A DNA stretch of 64,000 nucleotides. It comes from Roseiarcus sp963759955. Lineage in GTDB: Bacteria > Pseudomonadota > Alphaproteobacteria > Rhizobiales > Beijerinckiaceae. This document shows positions 1-7,485 of this stretch, in pieces. The notes beneath the pieces were generated by a model that worked only from the letters and a program-made list of their open reading frames with translations, did not search any database and was not told the origin of the DNA. Positions within the stretch are counted from its first letter, which is position 1; every line of letters starts with the position of its first letter. A program made the translations under genes and the position numbers. The DNA is taken from NCBI GenBank assembly GCA_963759955.1, contig CAVXCA010000024.1, positions 1 to 64,000 on the forward strand. Direction: 5' to 3'.

Positions 1-771
1 GATCACATGCACCATCTTGCCGGCGGGAACCCGAGCGTCGATGGCGTTGAGAAAGCGGATGAACTCCTGATGGCGGTGGCGCTGCATGTTTTGGCCGATG
101 ACCGTGCCGTCGAGAATATTCATGGCGGCGAACAGCGTCGTCGTGCCGTTCCTGACGTAGTCGTGGGTCATCGTGCCGGCGCGGCCCTTCTTGAGCGGCA
201 GCCCGGGCTGGGTGCGGTCGAGCGCCTGAATTTGGCTCTTCTCGTCGAGAGACAGGACGATGGCGTGCGCGGGCGGATCGACATAGAGCCCGACCACATC
301 GCGCAGCTTCTCGATGAATTTCGGATCGTTGGAAAGTTTGAACTGCCGCATGCGGTGCGGCTGAAGACCATGTTTGCGCCAGATGCGTTGAACCGAGCTG
401 ACGGAGACGCCCGAGGCCTTCGCCATCAAAGCGCCGGTCCAATGCGTTGTCTCCCCCGGCGGCGGATCGAGCGTCAGGGCCACGACCCGCGCAACGATCT
501 CGTCCGCCAGCAGCTTGACGCGCGAAGGCCGCGTCTTGTCGCGCGCCAGCCCCTCGAACCCTTCGTCGGCGAACCGTTCCTGCCAGCGCCAGACACAAGT
601 TTTCGACTTGCCCGTCCGGCGCATGATCTCGTTCGTGCCCACGCCGTCGGCCGTCAAAAGCACGATCTGGCCCCGCCAAACGTGCTTCTGCGGCGCGTTG
701 CGATCCTTGATCAGAGCCAAAAGCCGGAGCCGATCTTCCGCCGAAACGGCAAGCGATATTCCCGTGCGCAT
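1..771 (-). CDS. IS630-family transposase, 3' end outside window
   Basis: DDE transposase that cuts and joins the element at TA sites. About 256 residues are visible from an ATG at 771, with no stop before the window edge; a GTG at 786 is an alternative start. The N-terminal third is a helix-turn-helix region (IMRRTGKSKTCVWRWQERF) and is followed by a winged-helix-like segment. The first catalytic Asp lies in LSLDEKSQIQALDRT, typical of this family. The frame runs off the edge at GKMVHVI, just where the second catalytic Asp is expected, so the second Asp and the final acidic residue are not visible. The visible part is intact, with no frameshift. Confidence 0.88.
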   Translation of the reverse strand, partial: MRTGISLAVSAEDRLRLLALIKDRNAPQKHVWRGQIVLLTADGVGTNEIMRRTGKSKTCVWRWQERFADEGFEGLARDKTRPSRVKLLADEIVARVVALTLDPPPGETTHWTGALMAKASGVSVSSVQRIWRKHGLQPHRMRQFKLSNDPKFIEKLRDVVGLYVDPPAHAIVLSLDEKSQIQALDRTQPGLPLKKGRAGTMTHDYVRNGTTTLFAAMNILDGTVIGQNMQRHRHQEFIRFLNAIDARVPAGKMVHVI

Positions 772-840
772 GCGCCAGACTCGCACATCGCCAGTCCGCC
801 GGGAATCCTCAATAGGATTCAAATGTCAGATTTCATCCAC
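1..840 (-). mobile_element. IS630-family insertion sequence, one end only
   Basis: This is the terminal 840 bases of an IS630/Tc1-mariner-type element. Its other end lies beyond the left window edge. The outer end is placed at 840 because position 841 begins the TA dinucleotide these elements target and duplicate, and the Uma2-like reading frame resumes immediately beyond it. Read outwards-in on the minus strand the end begins GTGGATGAAATCTGACATTT, a plausible inverted-repeat start that cannot be confirmed without the other end. It differs from the second IS630-type element at 2078-4534, whose ends begin GAGCA. Confidence 0.8.
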
Positions 841-842
841 TA

Positions 843-1077
843 GGTCGTAATCGGGGGGCGCCGCGCGATACCAACGGCGCAGCAGCGCCACTTTGACGAC
901 TTCGTGCTGATATCCCCTCGGCGACATCGGAACGAGCTCCCCGCCGATCAATTCGATCCGCTCGTCCTCGTTAACCACGCCGGCCGTGACCATCGCCTCG
1001 ACCTCGGCCACAGTGAAACGGCGGCGGGGCAGGCCTTCGGCGGCGCGGGTGACGCGGGAATCGAAAGGGACGCTCAT
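843..1077 (-). pseudogene. Uma2-family endonuclease-like protein, truncated by IS630
   Basis: N-terminal 78 or so residues of a Uma2 (DUF820) family protein, a PD-(D/E)XK-fold putative nuclease common in Hyphomicrobiales. The recognisable core is RFTVAEVEAMVTAGVV followed by DERIELIGGELVPMSP, where family members carry an early conserved Glu-rich strand. The chosen start is ATG 1077 (MSVPFDSRVTRAAEG), preceded by GGAGAG. An in-frame ATG at 1137 gives a longer N-terminus unlike the family. The frame enters the IS630 element at 842 and stops after a few IS-encoded residues (VDEI). Full-length homologues are about 190 residues, so the catalytic C-terminal part is lost or lies beyond the IS, outside the window. 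Confidence 0.8.
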
Positions 1078-1205
1078 GTCGGCGCTCTCCGCAGAGGGTT
1101 CGTCGGCCGCGACTTCGATGCGCCGATAGGGTATCACAAGCGTCGCCGCGCGTCCGCCCGGAGCGAGCCGAGCCGGCCCGTCGCGCGCTCATTGAGCAGG
1201 GGATA

Positions 1206-2078
1206 ATGCCGCGCGCCATCGACCATCTCGTCATCCCCGCGCGCGATCTTTCCGCGCAGGCCGAACTCTACCGCCGGCTCGGCTTTCAGGTCGGCGCGCG
1301 CAATCGCCATCCCTGGGGCACCGAGAACCATATCGTCCAATTCGACGGCGCCTTTCTCGAGCTGATCGGGCTCGGGGAGGGGTTCGCGCCGCCCGCGCCC
1401 GAGCCCGGCGTCTTTTCCTTCGCCGGCTTCGTCAGCGCTTTTCTCAAGCGGCGCGAGGGGCTGGCGATGCTGGTCCTGCGCTCGCACGACGCGGAGGCGG
1501 ACCGCCGGCGCTTCAAGGCCGATGGGCTCGGCGATTTCGCGCGCTTCGACTTCGCGCGCAAGGCGCGCCGGCCGGACGGAAGCGAAGTCGATGTCGCGTT
1601 CTCGCTGGCCTTCGCCGCTTCTCCCGCGCTTCCCGAGGCCGGCTTCTTCGTCTGCCAACAGCGCTTCCCGGAGAATTTCTGGAGCCGCGCGGCGCAGGTC
1701 CATCCCAACGGCGCGACGGGCGTCGCGGGCCTCGCCATCGCGCACGAGCGGCCTGACGAAGCGGCGCGATTTCTCGTCGCCTTCCTCGACGCCTCGCGAG
1801 CTCGCGCCACGGGGCAGGGGGTCGCGATCGAAATCGACGGCGCGAGGGTCGAAATCGCGCCGCGTGCGGCATGGGCCGAGCGTTACGGCGCCTCGGCGAT
1901 CGGAGCGGATGGACCGCCGCTGGCGCTCGCGCGCATCGCCGTCGCCGATATCGAGACGGCGCGAAGCGTCCTGGAGGCTGGTCAAGTCCCGCACGAAGCG
2001 CGCGGCGACGCGCTCGTCGTGAGCTGCGCGACCGCGATGGGGGCCGCGATCGTCTTCGAAGCCGGCCGTGTCGGCTAG
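1206..2078 (+). CDS. VOC / glyoxalase-like domain protein
   Basis: A 290-residue protein of the glyoxalase-like (PF13468-type) branch of the vicinal oxygen chelate superfamily. The N-terminus IDHLVIPARDLSAQAELYRR is the classic first beta-alpha unit of a VOC module. A second module starts near residue 165 (NGATGVAGLAIAHERPDEAA), giving the usual paired-domain layout. The substrate is unknown; members include metal-dependent lyases, dioxygenases and resistance proteins, and no specific reaction can be assigned. Its stop codon TAG (2076-2078) uses the TA target of the downstream IS630 element plus the first G of that element. Without the insertion the gene would still end in TAG, overlapping the stop of the convergent polymerase gene. 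Confidence 0.75.
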   Translation: MPRAIDHLVIPARDLSAQAELYRRLGFQVGARNRHPWGTENHIVQFDGAFLELIGLGEGFAPPAPEPGVFSFAGFVSAFLKRREGLAMLVLRSHDAEADRRRFKADGLGDFARFDFARKARRPDGSEVDVAFSLAFAASPALPEAGFFVCQQRFPENFWSRAAQVHPNGATGVAGLAIAHERPDEAARFLVAFLDASRARATGQGVAIEIDGARVEIAPRAAWAERYGASAIGADGPPLALARIAVADIETARSVLEAGQVPHEARGDALVVSCATAMGAAIVFEAGRVG

Positions 2079-2689
2079 AGCACTGCCCGCTTAAGATGGC
2101 GCATAGCCGGCCTCGGCGAAATAGTTGGCGCAGGCTTGCGGCGTGATTTCGTCGAGGCATTGGCCGATGCGGTCCCAGAGGGCCGGCACGGTTCGCTCGG
2201 CGGCCTTTCGCAGGTGCGACTTGAGTTGTGAAAAGGCCATTTCGATCGGGTTCAGATCGGGCGAGTAGGCCGGCAGCAAGCGCATCTCGGCCCCGGCGTC
2301 GGCGATCAGCTTGCGCACGCCGGCGACCTTGTGGGCGGGCAGGTTGTCCATCACGACGATCTCGTCGGGTCGCAGGGCGGGGACGAGTATTTTTTCGACA
2401 TAGACCAGGAAGGCCTCGCCGTTCATGGGTCCGTCCAGAACAAAGGGCGCGACCAGCCCTTCGCGCCGCAGGCCGGCGGTGAAGGTGGTGGTCTTCCAGT
2501 GTCCGAAGGGCGCCTTGGCCAACAGCCGCTGGCCGCGTCGGCATCGTCCGCGCAGGCGGACCATTTTGGTGGAAGCGCCCGTCTCGTCGATGAACACCAG
2601 CTTGTCGGGATTGAGGTCCGCTTGGTTCGCCTTCCAGGCTTCACGCGCCTGAGCCACGTCGGGCCTGTCCTGCTCGGAGGCGTGCAAAG

Positions 2690-2697
2690 TTTTTTTT
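2690..2697 (-). promoter_or_regulatory. A8 slippery site for transposase frameshifting
   Basis: Eight consecutive A residues on the coding (minus) strand, exactly where the frame changes between the N-terminal and catalytic parts of the IS630 transposase. Homologues read continuously through SFKKTLHASEQ, which requires a one-base slip here. Programmed slippage at A runs is known for IS630 elements; that it operates here is inference. Confidence 0.6.
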
Positions 2698-2870
2698 GAA
2701 GCTGAGCCCGTGCCGCTGGACAAAACGATCCATCGAGCTGGTGGAGGTCTTTTGGCCCAGCTCCGCCTGGACGCGCTGCGTCAGCTCCGCCAGGCTCAGA
2801 TCAGGCTCCCCGGCGATCAGCGCCAATAGCCAAGGCGCGTGCGCCTCCAAAGGCGAGCGGTTCTTGCCCA

Positions 2871-2879
2871 CCCGCGGCG
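2871..2879. repeat. IS256 target-site duplication, left copy
   Basis: CCCGCGGCG, identical to 4267-4275. The pair brackets the IS256 element and proves the order of insertion (IS630 first, IS256 second). Confidence 0.92.
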
Positions 2880-4266
2880 GAGCTATGGCGGAAACTGGGT
2901 GACGGGGGTGAGGAAGGCGGCGTAACGGGGTTGGTGATCAAGCCACCCGAACCTCCAAGATGGAGCGTTACGCCATGAACGAGAATAGAGTTGTCGCCCT
3001 GCGAGAGAAAGGGGCGATCGATGATCCGCTGACGGAAATCCTTCGCTCTGGGGCGCGTCGGCTGATCGCCCAGGCGGTAGAAGCGGAATTCGAGACGTTT
3101 CTGGGCTCGAACGCTGATCTCGTCCTTGCGGACGGCCGCCAACGTGTGGTTCGCCACGGGCACGACCCGGTTCGCACGATCCAGACGGGAATCGGTTCTG
3201 TTGACGTAGAAAAGCCGAAGGCTCGCGATCGTGGCGCGGCGGCGGGCGACCGCATTCGCTTCACGTCGACGATCCTGCCCAAATGGGCTCGTCGAACCAA
3301 GAGCCTCGACGCTCTGCTGCCGGTTCTCTACCTGCGCGGAGTTTCCGCCGGCGATTTTCAGGAGGCGCTGGCGGCCCTGCTGGGCAAGGACGCGCCCAAT
3401 CTCTCGCCGGCGGTGATCGCGCGGCTCAAGAGCGAGTGGGAAGACGAATATCGGCGATGGCAGGATCGCGATTTGTCGGCGCGCCGCTACGTCTACGTCT
3501 GGGCGGACGGCGTCTATCTGCAGGCGCGCATGGAGCCGCAGGCCGAATGCATGCTGGTTCTGATCGGCGCGACGCCCGAGGGCGTCAAGGAACTGATCGG
3601 CTTCCAGACAGGCATGCGGGAGAGCGCGCAAAGCTGGAGGGAATTGCTCGTCGATTTGAAGGCGCGAGGTTTGTCGATCGCGCCGGAGTTGGCCATCGGC
3701 GATGGCGCGCTTGGCTTTTGGAACGCCCTCGACGAGGCGTTGCCGACGACGCGTCATCAGCGCTGCTGGCTGCACAAAACAACGAACGTGCTCGACAAGT
3801 TTCCCAAGTCCTTGCAGCCCAACGCGCATAGGGATCTACGAGAAATCTGGCTGGCGCCGGATCGCGCCAGCGCGGCGGGCGCCATGACGACATTCGCCGA
3901 GAAATACGCGCCCAAATACGACAAGGCCGTCGATTGCCTGATCAAAGACCGAGAGACGCTGCTGACGTTTTTCGACTTCCCCGCCGACCACTGGGACCAT
4001 TTGCGCACCACGAACCCCATCGAAAGCGTCTTCGCAACCGTCCGGCATCGCACCGTCCGGATGAAAGGCGCGTTGTCGCAAGACACCGCTCGCTTGATGG
4101 TCTTCAAGTTGGTGATGGCGGCGTCGAAAACCTGGCGCAGGCTGCAAGGTCAAAACCAGTTGCCGAAGATCGTCAAAGGCGCCAAATTCCGCGACGGAAT
4201 CGAGGTCGTGCTGGAAGCCAAATTCGCCGCCTGATTCACGCCGTCACCCAAATTCAGGCATAGCTC
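2880..4266 (+). mobile_element. Complete IS256-family insertion sequence
   Basis: A 1387-bp element with imperfect terminal inverted repeats. The left end reads GAGCTATGGCGGAAACTGGG and the right end, on the opposite strand, reads GAGCTATGCCTGAATTTGGG; both continue into GTGACGG. It is flanked by a perfect 9-bp duplication CCCGCGGCG (2871-2879 and 4267-4275), the 8-9 bp class expected of IS256. It contains one intact transposase gene. The element is probably young: target copies are identical, and the interrupted IS630 frame is otherwise unchanged. Confidence 0.95.
2975..4234 (+). CDS. IS256-family (mutator-type) transposase
   Basis: A DDE transposase of 419 residues. The chosen start is ATG 2975 (MNENRVVALREKGAIDD), with GGAG nine bases upstream; an ATG at 2960 adds five residues. 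The catalytic acidic residues are seen in VWADGVYLQ, AIGDGALGFWNAL and TTNPIESVFATVRHRT. The family signature around HQRCWLHKTTNVLDKFPKS is present. Length matches the family (about 400-430) and the frame is unbroken, so the enzyme should be functional. It lies alone between the inverted repeats, in opposite orientation to the IS630 transposase it interrupts. Confidence 0.95.
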   Translation: MNENRVVALREKGAIDDPLTEILRSGARRLIAQAVEAEFETFLGSNADLVLADGRQRVVRHGHDPVRTIQTGIGSVDVEKPKARDRGAAAGDRIRFTSTILPKWARRTKSLDALLPVLYLRGVSAGDFQEALAALLGKDAPNLSPAVIARLKSEWEDEYRRWQDRDLSARRYVYVWADGVYLQARMEPQAECMLVLIGATPEGVKELIGFQTGMRESAQSWRELLVDLKARGLSIAPELAIGDGALGFWNALDEALPTTRHQRCWLHKTTNVLDKFPKSLQPNAHRDLREIWLAPDRASAAGAMTTFAEKYAPKYDKAVDCLIKDRETLLTFFDFPADHWDHLRTTNPIESVFATVRHRTVRMKGALSQDTARLMVFKLVMAASKTWRRLQGQNQLPKIVKGAKFRDGIEVVLEAKFAA

Positions 4267-4275
4267 CCCGCGGCG
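4267..4275. repeat. IS256 target-site duplication, right copy
   Basis: CCCGCGGCG, identical to 2871-2879. Collapsing the two copies to one restores the IS630 transposase reading frame. Confidence 0.92.
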
Positions 4276-4533
4276 CCGGGGCGGCGCTGCCCGTCTCGTC
4301 CAACCGCTTCTTCCAGCGGATCGCCGAGGACGCCCCCACCTTGAAGCGACGAGCCGCGCCGCGACGCGAGTTCCCCTCCGCCACCTCCTCCAATACGCGC
4401 CTGCGATAATCTTCGGAATACGGCCGACCGACCATGGAAGCCTCCCGAATCAGAGGCACGATCGACTCACATTTTGCCCGCCGAGGGAATCCACCCCGCG
4501 ATCACAATCGATTCATCGTCGCTGGGCAATGCT

Positions 4534-5781
4534 CTAGACGCCGACCTCGGCGCCGGTTCGGCTCGGCATGCGCGGCAGGTTCGGGGCGCCGGTCCAACGC
4601 CGTATGCGCTCGATTCTCTCCGCGGCGGCGAAACCATAGAGGCAGCCGATCATCAGGAACAGATGCCGCCAATGGCTGGTGTCGATCTGCACGCCTTGCA
4701 GGATTTGCGGGAACAGCGACGACCACAGCGCGATGATCTGGGGTTGCAGCGGCGAGCGGCGAAACGACAGCGCCCATCCGAAATAGAGCGTGGCGGCGAT
4801 GAACGCGAGGAACGCGAGGCCGCCGAGCCAGCCGAAGGAGGCGAACGCGCTGAGGAAGACCTCGTGAGGGTCTTGCGGGAAGATGTGGCTGAATCGCAGC
4901 GGTCCAAATCCGAATGGGCGCTCCAGCAGCATCGGGATCGAGCGCAACTGATTGCCGAAGCGCCCTTCCTCGCCGCTGTCGTAGTCCTGCGCCAGGGACG
5001 CGCGAGACAGCGCCATGTCCCTGATGGTGGGAATGGCGAGGATGACCGCCAACAGGCAAACCACGAGAAGCGCGCCGAGCACGGCGACCACGACGGTTCG
5101 GCCGCGCTCTTTGGAGGTGGGCGCGGTGAGAAAGGTCAGCCCGAGCAGCATCAAGGCGGAGAGGACGAAATCGATGATCGCGCCGCGCGAGAAGCTGAGG
5201 AACAGGCCGACGAGAAGCACGATCAGCTTCGCCGTAGTGGCGACGAAACCGCCGCGGCGCGCCAGAACGTTCTGGCACAGCCAGACGATCGGCGGCACGA
5301 GAAACGGCCCGAACACGTTGGGATCCTTGAACGGTCCCATCGCGCGCGTGTTGTCGTAGAGCGTGAAGTAAGGGCCGAGGCCGGCGATGTCGAAATAGCC
5401 GAGAATTCCCAAAACGGCGGCGACGATCGCGGCGAACATGTAGCCCGAACGAATGACGGCCATTCTCTCGCTCGGCGCCCCGGCGACGACGGCGGCGAAA
5501 AAGATGGTGGTCAGCGAAATGTAAATCGTGATGGCGATGAAGGTGACGCTTTCGCGTTCGTCGACGAACGGCGTCAGGGCAAGCAGGCCTCCAACGTTCC
5601 AGACGGCCAAGGTCAGAATCAGCGGCGCCATCACTTTGTCGAAGCGCAATCCGCCGCCGGCGAAGGCGAGGAGCGCGACGGCGAACATGAACTCATAGGG
5701 CGAGGGCTCGATCGCCGCGAAAGCGCTCACGGCCAGGAAGGCCCACAGCACCCATTGCCGCAACGACTCCGTCCGGATCAT
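4534..5781 (-). CDS. O-antigen ligase / Wzy-type polysaccharide polymerase
   Basis: A 415-residue inner-membrane protein with about ten or eleven hydrophobic segments and a large periplasmic loop in its second half. Landmarks of the Wzy_C family are GPFKDPNVFGPFLVPP near residue 150 and the loop motif DPHEVFLSAFASFGWLGG near residue 310. It would polymerise lipid-linked repeat units in the periplasm. In context it is the HfsC/HfsI-like polymerase of the adjacent exopolysaccharide locus, but an O-antigen ligase role cannot be excluded from sequence. It is the most distal gene of the minus-strand polysaccharide run. Its stop codon TAG falls at the edge of the IS630 element and is retained from the uninterrupted CTAG. 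Confidence 0.85.
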   Translation of the reverse strand: MIRTESLRQWVLWAFLAVSAFAAIEPSPYEFMFAVALLAFAGGGLRFDKVMAPLILTLAVWNVGGLLALTPFVDERESVTFIAITIYISLTTIFFAAVVAGAPSERMAVIRSGYMFAAIVAAVLGILGYFDIAGLGPYFTLYDNTRAMGPFKDPNVFGPFLVPPIVWLCQNVLARRGGFVATTAKLIVLLVGLFLSFSRGAIIDFVLSALMLLGLTFLTAPTSKERGRTVVVAVLGALLVVCLLAVILAIPTIRDMALSRASLAQDYDSGEEGRFGNQLRSIPMLLERPFGFGPLRFSHIFPQDPHEVFLSAFASFGWLGGLAFLAFIAATLYFGWALSFRRSPLQPQIIALWSSLFPQILQGVQIDTSHWRHLFLMIGCLYGFAAAERIERIRRWTGAPNLPRMPSRTGAEVGV

Positions 5782-5947
5782 TTTCGCCGAGTTCCTCGCT
5801 GAGCCGCTCGCGACTCCGACCCTCGATCGAACGGCGCGCTGCCGCAGCTTCGTCCGTCGTGGTTAACAAGACGTGAGCGCGGGCTGCGAGGGCCGGATCG
5901 CTATGACGGCCGCGATGGATCGACCCGAAGACATCGCGCTCTTGGAG

Positions 5948-7477
5948 TCAGAACGCGTTGTTGGTCTTGAACAGCGAGGCCGGCGTGATGGCGAGAATGT
6001 AGAGGTCGAGCAGGATCGACCAGTTCTCGATGTAATAGAGATCGTGTTCGACGCGTTGCTGGATCTTTTCCTGCGTGTCGGTTTCGCCGCGCCAGCCGTT
6101 GACCTGCGCCCAGCCGGTGATGCCGGGCTTGACGCGATGGCGGGCGAAATAACCGTCGACGACTTCGTCGTACTGGCGGTCGGCCGCTTTGGCGTGAACG
6201 GCGTGCGGGCGTGGGCCGACCAGCGACAGATCGCCTTTGAAGACGACGTTGATGAGCTGCGGCAATTCGTCGATCGAGGTCTTGCGGATGAAGCGTCCGA
6301 CGCGCGTGACGCGCGGATCGTCGCGCGTCACCAGCTTGGAGGCGGTCGGATCGAGCTTGTCGATATACATCGAGCGGAACTTGTAAACCTCGATCAGCTC
6401 GTTGTTGAAGCCGTAGCGCTTCTGCTTGAACAGCACCGGTCCGGGAGAATCGAGCTTGATGGCGAGCGCGGTCAGCGCCAGCAGCGGCGACAGCGCGATC
6501 AACGCGAGCGCGCCAACGATCTTGTCGAACGCCAGCTTGACGACGACGTCCCAATCGGCGATCGGCCTGTCGAAGATGTCGAGCACCGGCACCTGGCCGA
6601 CGTAGGAATAGGAGTGCGGTCGGAAGCGCAGGCGGTTGGCGTGCGCCGCCAGGCGGATGTCGATCGGCAGCACCCAGAGCTTGCGCAGCATTTGCAGGAT
6701 GCGTGCTTCGGCGGTGATCGGCAGCGCGAAAATCACCAGGTCGACGCGCGTCGAGCGCGCGAACTCGACGAGATCGTCGACGTTGCCGAGCTTGGGATAG
6801 CCCTCGACCGTGTCGGGCGCGCGGTCGTCGGCGCGGTCGTCGAAGACGCCGAGCATCCGCACCTCGGTCTCGTCGCACTTGGAAAGATCGCGCAGCAATT
6901 CGCGGCCGAATTCTCCCCCGCCGACGACGACGGCGCGCCGCTCCAGCCGTCCCGAGTGCGCGAGCTTGGCGATGAAGCGTGAAAGCAGCGCGCGCTCGAC
7001 GCCGAGCGCGAAGAGGCCCAGCGCGAACCAGCTGGCCATCCAGACGCGAGAAACGACGCCGCCGAGCTTGAGAAAGAACATCGCAGCGAAAACGGCGAGA
7101 AACACCAGCGCCCAACCGCTGGTTACGCGGAACATCTGGCGCACGGGTCGACGAAACGCCGGCACGGTGTAGGTCTGCAGCGACTGAAACGTGACGATCG
7201 ACAAGGCGGCGACGGCGACGATGACGGGGAAGTAACCCGGCTGCGGGCCGGAGTTGCGAACGACGTAGGCGAAGTAGACCGCCAGACCCGCCACCACGAT
7301 CAGCGCGCATTCGATCGCGCGCACGACGCCGGTGAGGACGACGCGCGAATAGGCGGGGCTCGCCGGTTCGGCGGCGAGCTTGCGCAAAACCGCAGCGTTG
7401 GCGCGCGAGGCGGGTCGTTCCGGATCGCCGACCGGAGCGGCGACCTTTTGCATATCTCTTGCCGAAAACGCAGCCAT
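5948..7477 (-). CDS. Undecaprenyl-phosphate sugar phosphotransferase (polyisoprenyl-phosphate hexose-1-P transferase)
   Basis: Starts exopolysaccharide repeat-unit synthesis by moving a hexose-1-phosphate to undecaprenyl phosphate at the inner membrane. It has 509 residues: four N-terminal membrane segments (about 46-165), a Rossmann-like domain (about 180-310, RAVVVGGGEFGRELLRDL), a re-entrant membrane helix near 335-355, and the catalytic WcaJ/GumD-type domain with QKRYGFNNELIEVYKFRSM, TSIDELPQLINV, LSLVGPRPHA and KPGITGWAQVNG. ATG 7477 is chosen; a TTG at 7489 overlapping the upstream stop is an alternative. It follows the GT4 gene by eight bases, so the two are probably co-transcribed. 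It corresponds to HfsE in holdfast loci. Confidence 0.93.
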   Translation of the reverse strand: MAAFSARDMQKVAAPVGDPERPASRANAAVLRKLAAEPASPAYSRVVLTGVVRAIECALIVVAGLAVYFAYVVRNSGPQPGYFPVIVAVAALSIVTFQSLQTYTVPAFRRPVRQMFRVTSGWALVFLAVFAAMFFLKLGGVVSRVWMASWFALGLFALGVERALLSRFIAKLAHSGRLERRAVVVGGGEFGRELLRDLSKCDETEVRMLGVFDDRADDRAPDTVEGYPKLGNVDDLVEFARSTRVDLVIFALPITAEARILQMLRKLWVLPIDIRLAAHANRLRFRPHSYSYVGQVPVLDIFDRPIADWDVVVKLAFDKIVGALALIALSPLLALTALAIKLDSPGPVLFKQKRYGFNNELIEVYKFRSMYIDKLDPTASKLVTRDDPRVTRVGRFIRKTSIDELPQLINVVFKGDLSLVGPRPHAVHAKAADRQYDEVVDGYFARHRVKPGITGWAQVNGWRGETDTQEKIQQRVEHDLYYIENWSILLDLYILAITPASLFKTNNAF

Positions 7478-7485
7478 CGTCCGTC

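Larger units (their letters stand above)
2091..4435 (-). pseudogene. IS630-family transposase interrupted by IS256 element
   Basis: Transposase gene in two pieces. The N-terminal piece starts at ATG 4435 (MVGRPYSEDYRRRVLEEVAE, a helix-turn-helix region) and runs to the target site at 4267. The rest resumes at 2871 on the other side of the IS256 element. Removing the insertion and one target copy rejoins the frame exactly (PAPRG-V-GKNRSPLEAH). Near 2690-2697 an A8 run on the minus strand separates two overlapping frames (HGLSFKK, then TLHASEQDRPDV), a slippery site of the kind many IS630 elements use for programmed frameshifting. The DDE residues are present in FIDETGAST, VVMDNLPAHK and SPDLNPIEMAF. 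As found, the gene cannot make a full transposase. Confidence 0.9.
2078..4534 (-). mobile_element. IS630-family element split by a nested IS256-family element
   Basis: Both ends are visible. The left end reads GAGCACTGCCC from 2078 and the right end, on the minus strand, reads GAGCATTGCCC from 4534. Each is flanked by TA (2076-2077 and 4535-4536), as expected for IS630 transposition. Removing the nested IS256 element and one 9-bp target copy leaves about 1.06 kb, a normal IS630 length. The insertion sits inside a CTAG shared by the stop codons of the flanking convergent genes, so neither neighbour was damaged. Confidence 0.92.

Noticed and set aside
1..4534. A composite transposon formed by the two IS630 elements
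   Set aside because: The two elements have different transposases and ends, and the genes between them look like ordinary chromosome.
4474..5802. A 442-codon plus-strand frame rich in Arg, Gln and Glu
   Set aside because: Antisense shadow of the clear multi-helix polymerase gene on the minus strand.
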